Origin: Erysipelotrichaceae bacterium
GTDB lineage: Bacteria > Bacillota_I > Bacilli_A > Erysipelotrichales > Erysipelotrichaceae
Length of the DNA: 64,000 nt
NCBI GenBank assembly: GCA_031272515.1
Contig: JAISTR010000034.1
Location: 1 to 64,000 of the forward strand
Direction: 5' to 3'
Shown here in pieces: positions 52,857 to 60,645 of the stretch. Every line of letters starts with the position of its first letter. Position 1 is the stretch's first letter. Made by a program: the position numbers and the translations under genes. The notes under the pieces are model-generated. The model ran no database searches. It had not been told where the DNA came from and saw nothing but the letters and a program-made list of their open reading frames with translations.

Positions 52857-53279
52857 ATGGAAAGCTATAACAGGGATACCAAAACCGCCAGACTGGTGGT
52901 CCTGCAGCGAAACAATTCCGTCAATCAAAGCCTGATTCTTTTTGACGGCATTGCCCAGATTGCGACCAAAAACGGCTTGTTATTGGCCTATAAGGAGAGC
53001 GAGCAGCGCTCTGTGGAGGTTCTTCAGCTGTCTGCGGACACCCTGCAGATCATCTCCAGCAACAACGGCGAAAAGGTCACCACCCGCATCTTATGCGTAC
53101 GCCATGACCTGGCCCCGGTGGAGATCAGCCAGGCCTTCGGTACCCTGCATTTCAAAACCTACACCCACGCCCTGGACTTCGGCCAAAACGCCCTGCATGT
53201 GGCCTATGATGTCGTGGTCGATGAGGAGGTCGTGGATGGCTTCTCCATGGAATGGAAGTGGGAGGAGTGCAGTGCATGA
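52857..53279 (+). CDS. DUF1934 (YwiB-like) beta-barrel protein
   Basis: 140 aa from ATG 52857. The first ATG (52851) would lie upstream of the predicted transcription start. The protein is a calycin-like beta barrel with repeated beta strands (TARLVVLQR, QSLILFDGIAQIA, TTRILCVRHDL, THALDFGQNALHVAYDV). The family occurs beside argS in Bacillota, as here (4-nt overlap). Function unknown. No Shine-Dalgarno lies before either ATG. Confidence 0.85.
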   Translation: MESYNRDTKTARLVVLQRNNSVNQSLILFDGIAQIATKNGLLLAYKESEQRSVEVLQLSADTLQIISSNNGEKVTTRILCVRHDLAPVEISQAFGTLHFKTYTHALDFGQNALHVAYDVVVDEEVVDGFSMEWKWEECSA

Positions 53280-54922
53280 ACCAAATTGAAACAGCCTTAA
53301 AAGATACCATCGCCAAAGAAGTTTTGGCGTTATACAACTTAACATTGAGCCATGAGCAGATTATTGTGGAGATCCCCCGGGAGAAAAACCACGGGGACTA
53401 CTCCACCAACATCGCGATGCGATTAGCCAAGCAGATTGGCAAAAACCCCAGGGATATTGCGGCCGCACTGGCAGAGCGCTTTCTGGCGCATACGGATATC
53501 ATACGCAGTGTGGAAGTGGCCGGTCCCGGGTTTTTAAACTTTACCCTGGTCAAGACCGCTTTGGCGGATGTCATCACTCTGGTACTTAGTCAGGGCGATG
53601 ACTATGGCAATTCCAGTGCCGGGCAGGGGAAGAAGGTCAACCTGGAGTATGTCTCCGCCAACCCGACCGGGGATTTGCATCCGGGCCATGCCCGCGGGGC
53701 TGCCGCCGGCGACAGCGTCGCCCGATTGCAGAAGCGGGCTGGCTATGAGGTTTGCCGCGAGTACTACCTCAACGATGCCGGCAATCAGATCAACAACATG
53801 GCGGCTTCCCTGTATGCCCGCTATCAGCAGCAGTTTGGTTTAGAGGCTCTACTACCGGAGGACGGCTATTATGGGGCGGATTTGATTGCGATTGCTGCCA
53901 GCCTGAAGCAAGAGGTGGGCGAGAGCTTACTGGACATTGATAAAGAGGAGGCCTTGAAAGTATGCAAGGCCTATGGCTTAAAAGCCGAGAAGGAAAAGCT
54001 GGAAGAGGACCTGAAGCTGTTTCGGGTGGAGTTTGATGTCTGGAGCAGCGAACAGAGCCTCTACGACCAGGGACTAGTGGAAGAAGCCCTCAAAGCTTTA
54101 AGACAAAGGGATAAGACCTACGAGAGCGAAGGGGCCCTGTGGCTTAAGACCACTGAATACGGGGATGACAAGGATAGGGTGCTGCGCAAGAGTGATGGCA
54201 GCTATACCTACCTGGTGCCCGACATCGCCTACCATGTACAAAAGTTCGAGCGCGGCTTCACCCAGCTGGTCAATTTCTGGGGGGCCGACCACCATGGCTA
54301 TATCAAGCGTTTGAAGGCTTCTTTAGCCGCTTTGGGACATAATCCCGACATCCTGGAAGTGGATATCATCCAGATGGTAAGGATGATCAAGGACCAGGCG
54401 GAGTTCAAGCTGTCCAAGCGCTCTGGCAAGGCTTTGTCCCTAAAGGATCTGATTGAGGAAGCCGGGGTCGATGCCCTGCGCTATTTCTTCGCCTCCCGCC
54501 AATGCGACACCCACATGGATTTGGATTTGGACCTGGCCACCAAAGAGTCCAGTGAAAACCCGGTCTACTACGCCCAATACGCCCATGCCCGGATGTGCTC
54601 CATTCTCAAGGCGGCGGACCAACTGGCCAAGCCACAGGACTACGAGCGCTTGACACACGACAAAGAAATACTGCTGCTGAAGCAGCTGGCCTTATTTCCC
54701 AACCTGGTGGCGGACTGCGCCAGGGAGCGCACCCCGCACCGCATCTGTACATATATCCAGAAACTGGCCGCTGATTTTCACAGCTTCTATGGGGAATGCA
54801 AGGTCCTGGATCCAAATGACCCGGAGCTTTCCAGCCAGCGCAGTGACCTGGTACGGGCTGTACGGATTACGCTGAAAAATGCGTTGGACTGCATCGGTGT
54901 ATCCGCACCGGAAATGATGTAG
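53276..54922 (+). CDS. argS: Arginyl-tRNA synthetase
   Basis: 548 aa class I synthetase. The N-terminal Add1 domain is followed by the HIGH-type SANPTGDLHPGHARGAAAGD region (HPGH near residue 130), the FKLSKRSGKA segment in place of KMSKS, and the DALRB anticodon-binding C-terminus (ending SAPEMM). ATG at 53276 is used with a 4-nt overlap to DUF1934. The stop is TAG and rpoE starts 11 bp later. Confidence 0.96.
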   Translation: MNQIETALKDTIAKEVLALYNLTLSHEQIIVEIPREKNHGDYSTNIAMRLAKQIGKNPRDIAAALAERFLAHTDIIRSVEVAGPGFLNFTLVKTALADVITLVLSQGDDYGNSSAGQGKKVNLEYVSANPTGDLHPGHARGAAAGDSVARLQKRAGYEVCREYYLNDAGNQINNMAASLYARYQQQFGLEALLPEDGYYGADLIAIAASLKQEVGESLLDIDKEEALKVCKAYGLKAEKEKLEEDLKLFRVEFDVWSSEQSLYDQGLVEEALKALRQRDKTYESEGALWLKTTEYGDDKDRVLRKSDGSYTYLVPDIAYHVQKFERGFTQLVNFWGADHHGYIKRLKASLAALGHNPDILEVDIIQMVRMIKDQAEFKLSKRSGKALSLKDLIEEAGVDALRYFFASRQCDTHMDLDLDLATKESSENPVYYAQYAHARMCSILKAADQLAKPQDYERLTHDKEILLLKQLALFPNLVADCARERTPHRICTYIQKLAADFHSFYGECKVLDPNDPELSSQRSDLVRAVRITLKNALDCIGVSAPEMM

Positions 54923-54933
54923 GAGGCATGAGC

Positions 54934-55275
54934 ATGAAAGTACCGCTTTCGATGAGCGACCTGGCTTTTGAAATTCTGACCAAAAAACAGGACAAGGTCA
55001 GTTTTAATCAGCTGTGGCAGACGGTCAGTGACAAGATGGGCTTTACCCCATCTCAAACCCAAAACAAAATCGCTTCCTTTTATTCCGAATTGATGCTGGA
55101 CAACCGCTTCACGATGCTGCGCGACAACTTCTGGGACCTGCGCAGCCGGCACACCTACGACGAGACCCATGTCGACACCAGCAGCTTGCTGGTGGATGAC
55201 GAGGAGAGCGAGGAGGAGTTGGTGAAGGACTTGGAGGAAGACGAGGATTACAACGAAGACGAAGACGAGTTCTGA
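54934..55275 (+). CDS. rpoE: RNA polymerase delta subunit
   Basis: 113 aa. The N-terminal HARE-HTH domain (1-75, MSDLAFEILTKKQDKVSFNQLW region, FYSELMLDNRF) and an intrinsically acidic C-terminal tail (last 35 residues almost all Asp/Glu) are diagnostic. Delta speeds polymerase recycling in Bacillota. ATG at 54934 has AGGAGG at 7 nt; the ATG at 54928 is too close. argS, rpoE and murA are in one direction. Confidence 0.94.
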   Translation: MKVPLSMSDLAFEILTKKQDKVSFNQLWQTVSDKMGFTPSQTQNKIASFYSELMLDNRFTMLRDNFWDLRSRHTYDETHVDTSSLLVDDEESEEELVKDLEEDEDYNEDEDEF

Positions 55276-55337
55276 GTCTTTTTGGCGTCGTGCAAAAGAG
55301 AGTACTTTTTGATAGAATGTAAGCACGGAGGAACCCT

Positions 55338-56612
55338 ATGGCGGAAATATTCAGAATCAGCGGCGGCAATCCCCTGTCGGGAACCGTGCGGATCAGCGGC
55401 TCCAAAAACGCAACAGTAGCGCTGATACCGGCGGCGATTTTGGCTTATGATGGCACGGTGACCATCGGCGGGGTACCTTCCATTTCCGATGTCGGATTTC
55501 TGGCGGATTTATTGAAAGAACTGGGGGTCATGGTTGTTCAGAAGGCGGACACCCTGATCATTGACCCTACCCATATGAAGAATGCTCCCCTGGAGCATGA
55601 GAGCGTCACCAAACTGCGAGCGTCCTATTATTTCATGGGGGCGCTTTTGGGCAAGTATGGCGAAGTGCGGATGAAGATGCCGGGTGGCTGCTACCTGGGA
55701 CCCCGGCCGATTGATTTGCACTTGAAGGGCTTTGAAGCCCTGGGTGCCAGCGTCGACTATCAGCAGGGCTCCTATCATATCAGCGCCAAAAAGCTGACCG
55801 GCACCAACATCTATTTGGATATCTCTTCGGTCGGAGCCACCATCAACATCATGATGGCGGCGGTCTATGCCGAAGGCAAGACCACCATCAACAACGCTGC
55901 CAAGGAACCGGAAATCATCGATGTCGCCACCCTGTTGAATAAAATGGGGGCCAACATCCGCGGTGCCGGCACCGATGTCATCACCATCGAAGGGGTTACC
56001 CGCATGTACGGGTGCTACCATGAAATCATCCCGGACCGCATTGAAGCCGGAACCTTTTTGATCATTGCCGCGGCTGCTGCCAGCGAGCTTACCGTGGAGA
56101 ACATCATTCCCTTGCACTTGGAAGCGCTGATTTCCAAACTCAAGGAAATGAATGTGGATATGGATGTGGCGGTGGACCAGGTCACCATACGCAAGAGCAA
56201 TGGGCTCAAGCCGGTCGACGTGCAAACCCTGCCTTACCCGGGTTTTGCGACGGACTTGCAGCAGTTGTTGACGGTATTGTTGACCCAGGCCAATGGCCAG
56301 TCGCGCATCCGTGAAACAATCTATGCCGAGCGCTTCAAACACTGCGTGGAACTGCAGCGCATGGGCGCAGACATTGTGCTGGGGCAGGGCCAGGCCATCA
56401 TCAACGGACCGACGGTGCTCTATGGCGACCGCGTCAGCGCTACCGATTTGCGCTGCGGCGCCAGTCTGGTGGTTGCGGGCCTAATCGCCCAGGGGGAAAC
56501 CCTCATCAGCAAGATTCATCATATCGACCGGGGCTACGACAACCTTGACGGCAAGCTGCAGGCTTTGGGCGCAAAGATTGTCCGTGAGGATTTCCCGGAT
56601 GCAGAAGGGTAG
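55338..56612 (+). CDS. murA: UDP-N-acetylglucosamine 1-carboxyvinyltransferase
   Basis: 424 aa EPSP-synthase fold enzyme, first committed step of peptidoglycan synthesis. [13 protein letters not shown] near residue 22 and the active-site Cys in [24 protein letters not shown] region (near 118) are present, as is [15 protein letters not shown] near the end. The Cys implies fosfomycin sensitivity of the enzyme. TAGAAT (55313-55318) and GGAGG lie upstream. The stop is TAG. Confidence 0.96.
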   Translation: MAEIFRISGGNPLSGTVRISGSKNATVALIPAAILAYDGTVTIGGVPSISDVGFLADLLKELGVMVVQKADTLIIDPTHMKNAPLEHESVTKLRASYYFMGALLGKYGEVRMKMPGGCYLGPRPIDLHLKGFEALGASVDYQQGSYHISAKKLTGTNIYLDISSVGATINIMMAAVYAEGKTTINNAAKEPEIIDVATLLNKMGANIRGAGTDVITIEGVTRMYGCYHEIIPDRIEAGTFLIIAAAAASELTVENIIPLHLEALISKLKEMNVDMDVAVDQVTIRKSNGLKPVDVQTLPYPGFATDLQQLLTVLLTQANGQSRIRETIYAERFKHCVELQRMGADIVLGQGQAIINGPTVLYGDRVSATDLRCGASLVVAGLIAQGETLISKIHHIDRGYDNLDGKLQALGAKIVREDFPDAEG

Positions 56613-56620
56613 GGATTTAT

Positions 56621-56998
56621 ATGACAGAATTGGATGACATCAAACGCCAACAGCTCCTGGATGATTTCGGTGCGAAAGTTGCCAAGGCCAGGGATTTGGC
56701 TTTGATGCGCGCCATGTGGGCGCTGGAGGGCAGCGGTTCCCATTCCCGCAACCGCGCAAAAGAGGAACTGGACAGCCTGGATGAATACCAAAGGGCGGCG
56801 GTGGCGCAGCTGGTGCGCGCCTCGGTCCAGGAAACCCTGGTCGCCTTTTTGAGCTTATTTGACAAGAACCGTGAATCCACCCGGATTGTGGTCAAGGCGG
56901 ACAATGTCTCCTATGACCTCAACTCCATCCGCTTGAAGATGAACCAGAGCTATGATGAGCTCTGCGAAGAATGGGTGCGCATTTTTTCTGAAGAATAG
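56621..56998 (+). CDS. Hypothetical alpha-helical protein, 125 aa
   Basis: Not recognised. Starts 8 bp after murA and is probably co-transcribed. Helical throughout: LDDIKRQQLLDDFGAKVAK, RAMWALEGSGSHSRNRAKEEL, then an amphipathic stretch AAVAQLVRASVQETLVAFLSLF and a C-terminal helix (YDELCEEWVRIFSEE). Cytoplasmic, no signal peptide. GGGATTTAT precedes the ATG weakly. Function unknown. Confidence 0.7.
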   Translation: MTELDDIKRQQLLDDFGAKVAKARDLALMRAMWALEGSGSHSRNRAKEELDSLDEYQRAAVAQLVRASVQETLVAFLSLFDKNRESTRIVVKADNVSYDLNSIRLKMNQSYDELCEEWVRIFSEE

Positions 56999-57044
56999 CC
57001 TTGCACTGTGTTTTGGTTTGTGATAGGATATTAAGGCACTTACT

Positions 57045-57066
57045 TTGTTCCCGCACTGTGGAACAA
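57045..57066 (+). promoter_or_regulatory. Hairpin leader upstream of rpmE
   Basis: TTGTTCC-CGCACTGT-GGAACAA, a 7-bp stem with 8-nt loop ending 17 nt before the rpmE ATG and just before the ribosome-binding site. It may be an L31 autoregulatory leader, a class known in several bacterial groups; untested here. Confidence 0.45.
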
Positions 57067-57083
57067 GGCGGAAGGAGAAAAAC

Positions 57084-57302
57084 ATGAAGGAAGGCATTCA
57101 TCCCAAGTACTATACCGCGAAGGTAGTCTGCTCCTCTTGCGGCGCAGAATTTGAAACCGGATCAACCAAGCAGGACATCCGCGTGGACTCCTGTTCCAAC
57201 TGCCACCCTTTCTATACCGGCAAGCAGCGCTTTGCCCAGGCTCAAGGAAGAGTGGAACGTTTCAACCGGAAATACGGTACACAACAAAAAGACGCAAAAT
57301 GA
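57084..57302 (+). CDS. rpmE: 50S ribosomal protein L31 (zinc-binding form)
   Basis: 72 aa. The C+ form with two Cys pairs, VCSSCG and [13 protein letters not shown], that bind zinc, so a zinc-independent paralogue may exist elsewhere for zinc limitation. GAAGGAG lies 6 nt before the ATG at 57084. A leader hairpin precedes it, and a terminator overlaps its last codons. Confidence 0.96.
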   Translation: MKEGIHPKYYTAKVVCSSCGAEFETGSTKQDIRVDSCSNCHPFYTGKQRFAQAQGRVERFNRKYGTQQKDAK

Positions 57303-57313
57303 GCGTCTTTTCA
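57287..57313 (+). terminator. Terminator overlapping the end of rpmE
   Basis: AAAAGACGC-AAAATGA-GCGTCTTTT; the loop contains the stop codon TGA. Confidence 0.85.
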
Positions 57314-57450
57314 TTTGTGATTTTCCAATTATAGTTGACATATACTGAAATAAATTGGCTAAATCAAGAAATCCTACACTTTTTTCATACAAAAAATGAA
57401 AAATATCAAATATTTACTTAAAAAATGTTTTAAATCTTTGCTTCTTGTAT

Positions 57451-57456
57451 TATAAT
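57451..57456 (+). promoter_or_regulatory. -10 box of the DUF4438 gene
   Basis: TATAAT in a very AT-rich 180-bp gap, with TTTTAA at the -35 distance. GGAGG lies before the ATG at 57492. A second candidate is TTGACA near 57336. Confidence 0.5.
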
Positions 57457-57491
57457 GACAGGTAAGAATGGATGGAAAAGTGGAGGTCTGT

Positions 57492-58346
57492 ATGTTAAAA
57501 ACGAACAAAGCAAAAGTAGTCAGACAATCAGTTTGGGGGAGAGTGCACCATCCCACCATGCGTACTGCTTACTGGGTAGGCAGTGACGGGAAAGCCAGGA
57601 TACTGCCGATGATGGGCGGGATTACCTATGATTTCCAAATCGGAGATCCCTGTATGGGATTGATGGGTGATCACATCGAACCCGGAGTGAGCACCAAAAA
57701 CAAAGAACTCAATGAAGACATCGCCTACAACCACCTTGCCTGCATCGGCAACGAAGCGGTGGTTGTCAGCGGGGATGCGAAAGGCGCCAAGGGCTATGTC
57801 ACCGGCAAACACGGCGGCATTGAACACGTCATGATTTATTTTGACAAGGACACCTTGGAGAAGCTTTGCATCGATGACAATATCCTGGTGAAAGCCTGGG
57901 GTCAGGGTTTGACCCTGAACGATTATCCTTTGGTCAGTGTGATGAACATTGATCCGGGGCTTTTGGAAAAGCTGGATATCAAGGAAAAGGACGGACAGCT
58001 CTATGTGCCCGTCAAGACCGTAGTCCCGGCCAGATTAATGGGCTCGGGTTTGGGGTCGGCGGAAATGAAGTCCGGGGATTATGACATCATGACCCGGGAC
58101 AGAAAAGCCTTTAAGAAGTACAATCTGGGTTCCCTGTGCTTTGGGGATCTGGTGTTTATTGAAGACCATGCGAATGTTTATGGTCCGGATTTCAAGAAGG
58201 GCGCCGGTTCGGTGGGTGTCATCATCCATGGCGACAGCTTCCTCTCCGGGCATGGTCCGGGGGTTACGATTATTCTGACCGCAGAGAAGGATATCCTGCA
58301 GCCGATTATCGACCCGACCGCCAACATCGCGAAGTACATCAAATAA
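57492..58346 (+). CDS. DUF4438 domain-containing protein
   Basis: 284 aa, full-length single domain. ATG at 57492 follows GGAGG; an ATG at 57468 lies before it. Repeated beta-type segments (GRVHHPTMRTAYWVGSDGK, GGITYDFQIGDP, VVVSGDAKGAKGYVTGKHGGIEHV region) and conserved GDSFLSGHGPGVTIILT near the C-terminus fit DUF4438, known from structural genomics in Thermotoga. Enzymatic role unknown. It is a single gene with its own promoter and terminator. Confidence 0.88.
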   Translation: MLKTNKAKVVRQSVWGRVHHPTMRTAYWVGSDGKARILPMMGGITYDFQIGDPCMGLMGDHIEPGVSTKNKELNEDIAYNHLACIGNEAVVVSGDAKGAKGYVTGKHGGIEHVMIYFDKDTLEKLCIDDNILVKAWGQGLTLNDYPLVSVMNIDPGLLEKLDIKEKDGQLYVPVKTVVPARLMGSGLGSAEMKSGDYDIMTRDRKAFKKYNLGSLCFGDLVFIEDHANVYGPDFKKGAGSVGVIIHGDSFLSGHGPGVTIILTAEKDILQPIIDPTANIAKYIK

Positions 58347-58347
58347 A

Positions 58348-58372
58348 GAAACAGGTTCCGCCTGTTTTTTTT
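58348..58372 (+). terminator. Terminator after the DUF4438 gene
   Basis: AAACAGG-TTCCG-CCTGTTT followed by TTTTT. Confidence 0.85.
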
Positions 58373-58407
58373 AGCTCTGTGGTACACTAAAAAGCAGGAG
58401 AATGCCC

Positions 58408-59283
58408 ATGAGTGTCAATCAAAACCTGAATACCAAACTGCTGCGCTATCAACAAAACGAAATCACCGACCACCTGATCTATCTGCACTTGGCCAAACGG
58501 GTCAAACAGGCCAAGGACAAGGCTCTGTTAGAAAAGATTGCCAGTGACGAGGCGACCCACTATCAAATCTATAAAACCTTCACCAACCAGGATGTTAAAG
58601 CCAATCCGATTGCCGTTTTATGGGCAAAGGTTCTGGGCTTTATCTTCGGCTATACCTTTGTGCTGCAGTTGTCTGAGAAAAAGGAGGCTTCCTTTGAAGC
58701 GGACATCCTTTTGCACTCGCTGGATACACCAGAGATTGAAAGCATCCTGAAGCAGGAAAGCGAACATGAGCAGGCACTGATTGCCTTATTGGCAGAAGAG
58801 CGGCTGGACTATGTCGCCGACATGGTGCTGGGCTTAAATGACGCCCTGGTGGAATTGACCGGCACCATTGCCGGTCTGACCTTCGCTCTCACCAACACCA
58901 AACTTGTGGCGCTTTCGGCTTTGATTACCGGTATCTCCGCGACGCTTTCCATGGCGGCCTCCAACTACCTGGCCCAGAAGGCGGCAGACAACCCCAACGC
59001 CCTGAAGTCCTGCTTCTATACCGGGGCGGCTTATGTGGTGACGGTCGCGCTGATGGTAACCCCGTATCTGCTCTTCCCGGATGACATGTATCTTTGGGCC
59101 TTTGTGGTGATGATTACGATTGTGGTTTTAATCATCCTTTTATTCAACTACTATATTGCGACCGCCAAGGCTTTGTCCTTTAAAAAGCGCTTCTTGGAGA
59201 TGGTGACGATTTCCCTGTCGGTCGCTTTGGTTTCCTTCTTGATTGGTTTGATCGCAAAGCAGCTATTGGGCGTGGAGGTATAA
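58408..59283 (+). CDS. Ferritin-like (rubrerythrin type) protein fused to VIT1/CCC1-type membrane transporter domain
   Basis: 291 aa. Residues about 1-140 are a four-helix diiron-like domain with Glu/His pairs (DEATHYQIYK near 45, EADILLHSLDTPE, QESEHEQALIALLAEE near 115). Residues 145-291 are a VIT1-like transporter with DALVELTGTIAGLTFAL and AASNYLAQKA and five helices. Such fusions export Fe or Mn (MbfA-like). AGGAG lies 8 nt before ATG 58408; the ATG at 58402 is too close. The next gene overlaps its stop by 1 nt. Confidence 0.88.
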   Translation: MSVNQNLNTKLLRYQQNEITDHLIYLHLAKRVKQAKDKALLEKIASDEATHYQIYKTFTNQDVKANPIAVLWAKVLGFIFGYTFVLQLSEKKEASFEADILLHSLDTPEIESILKQESEHEQALIALLAEERLDYVADMVLGLNDALVELTGTIAGLTFALTNTKLVALSALITGISATLSMAASNYLAQKAADNPNALKSCFYTGAAYVVTVALMVTPYLLFPDDMYLWAFVVMITIVVLIILLFNYYIATAKALSFKKRFLEMVTISLSVALVSFLIGLIAKQLLGVEV

Positions 59284-60437
59284 TGCAATACCGCATGAAT
59301 CCCAAAAACGGGGACAAACTCTCCGCTTTGGCTTTTGGCTGCATGCGCTTACCCAAAAGCGAGGCGGAGTGCGAAGCCCAGATCTTACGGGCAATTGAGT
59401 TGGGTGTGAATTACTTTGACACCGCTTATATCTACAGCGGCAGCGAAGAGAAGCTGGGCCGGATTCTTGCGAAAAACCAGGTCCGGGACAAGGTGTTTCT
59501 GGCAACTAAACTGCCCCAGGCTTATGTGAATAAGGAAGCGGACTTTGAGCGCTACTTCGCTTTGGAGCTAAGCCATTTACAAACCACTTGGATTGACTAT
59601 TACCTGATGCACATTTTGACCAGCTATCTAAGATGGAACAAGCTTGTGGAGCTGGGGGTTTTGGACTTTATAAAAGCGAAGAAAGCCAGCGGTCAAATCA
59701 AAAACATCGGTTTTTCCTTTCATGGCTATAAAGAAGAATTCATCAAGATCCTGGATGCCTATGACTGGGACTTCTGCATGATCCAGTTCAACTACCTGGA
59801 TGAAAATGTGCAGGCTTCCAAAGAGGGCTTGCGCTATGCGGGCAAGAAGGGGATTCCGGTGATGGTGATGGAGCCACTAAGGGGAGGGACCTTGGTGAAC
59901 AAACTGCCGCCCAAGGCCAAAAAACTCTGGGATGAAGCCGGGACTTATTCCTATGCGGCCAGGGGGCTGCGCTTTGTGCTTCATCATAAAGAGGTGCTGA
60001 GTGTGCTGTCGGGCATGAATTCACTAGACATGATTGAGGAGAACGCAAAAACCGCAGAGGACGCCAAAATAAATGGTTTGAGTGACAAGGAACTGGCCCT
60101 GTACCAAAAGGCTGCCCAACTAATCCGTCAGGAGACCCTGGTGGGCTGCACCGGCTGCGGGTACTGTCTGCCCTGTCCGCAATCCGTGGATATTCCGGCT
60201 TGCTTTGCCTGCCTCAATGACACCAAGCTGCACTCCCACTCTTATGCTTTGAAGTGGTATGCGCTATTGGTCAAGGACAACAATGCCTCCCGCTGCGTGC
60301 GCTGCGGCTTGTGTGAAAGCAAGTGTCCCCAGCATATCGAAATACGCCAAAAGCTGGCTTTGACAAAAAAGAAACTGGAACGCTTTCCCTATAAACTGGT
60401 GCGCTACTTTGTGAGAAGGTTTATGGAGGCACACTGA
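59283..60437 (+). CDS. Aldo/keto reductase with C-terminal 4Fe-4S domain
   Basis: 384 aa. The AKR barrel carries LGVNYFDTAYIYSGSEE with the catalytic Asp and Tyr (near 43) and the Lys in the following TKLPQ strand. Two ferredoxin-type Cys groups follow, CTGCGYCLPCPQSVDIPACF (near 286) and CVRCGLCESKCPQHIEI (near 340). The domain order is that of a common anaerobe AKR subgroup, and electron transfer through the clusters is expected. Coupled by 1-nt overlap to the ferritin-like transporter, which suggests a link to iron or redox stress. Confidence 0.92.
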   Translation: MQYRMNPKNGDKLSALAFGCMRLPKSEAECEAQILRAIELGVNYFDTAYIYSGSEEKLGRILAKNQVRDKVFLATKLPQAYVNKEADFERYFALELSHLQTTWIDYYLMHILTSYLRWNKLVELGVLDFIKAKKASGQIKNIGFSFHGYKEEFIKILDAYDWDFCMIQFNYLDENVQASKEGLRYAGKKGIPVMVMEPLRGGTLVNKLPPKAKKLWDEAGTYSYAARGLRFVLHHKEVLSVLSGMNSLDMIEENAKTAEDAKINGLSDKELALYQKAAQLIRQETLVGCTGCGYCLPCPQSVDIPACFACLNDTKLHSHSYALKWYALLVKDNNASRCVRCGLCESKCPQHIEIRQKLALTKKKLERFPYKLVRYFVRRFMEAH

Positions 60438-60488
60438 GAGAGCATTGAGGGGAAAAGCGAATACGGTTTGAGTACCAAAACAATCATG

Positions 60489-60512
60489 AAACCCGTTGAT
60501 TGACGGGTTTTT
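60489..60512 (+). terminator. Terminator after the aldo/keto reductase gene
   Basis: AAACCCGT-TGATTG-ACGGGTTT followed by TT, before mutS. Confidence 0.85.
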
Positions 60513-60558
60513 GCGTTTTGTTATAAGCAGGACTGGATGGTTTTGATGACTTTAAATA

Positions 60559-60576
60559 ATTTTCCAAATGGAAAAT
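60559..60576. promoter_or_regulatory. Palindromic operator-like site upstream of mutS
   Basis: ATTTTCC-AAAT-GGAAAAT is a perfect 7-bp inverted repeat, extended by near matches (AATAATTTTCC). It lies 58 bp before the -10 of mutS, with no T-run, so it is more like a repressor or activator site than a terminator. Confidence 0.4.
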
Positions 60577-60633
60577 AATTTGGTTCCTGTTTGCGCGCGC
60601 CTTTTATTGCTGTTGTGTCATTCCCCTATGGTT

Positions 60634-60639
60634 TATAAT
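60634..60639 (+). promoter_or_regulatory. -10 box of mutS immediately before the start codon
   Basis: TATAAT ends 6 nt before the ATG at 60646; the start of transcription would fall on or next to the ATG. Upstream TGTTGT (17-nt spacer) is a weak -35. Confidence 0.55.
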
Positions 60640-60645
60640 AAAGCC

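Noticed and set aside
55509-56342. Long minus-strand frame opposite murA
   Set aside because: Antisense shadow of murA with His/Asp-rich composition typical of reversed coding DNA.
60438-60645. Upstream extension of mutS from ATG 60568
   Set aside because: The extra 26 residues do not resemble MutS, start inside a palindrome and run through the -10 box.
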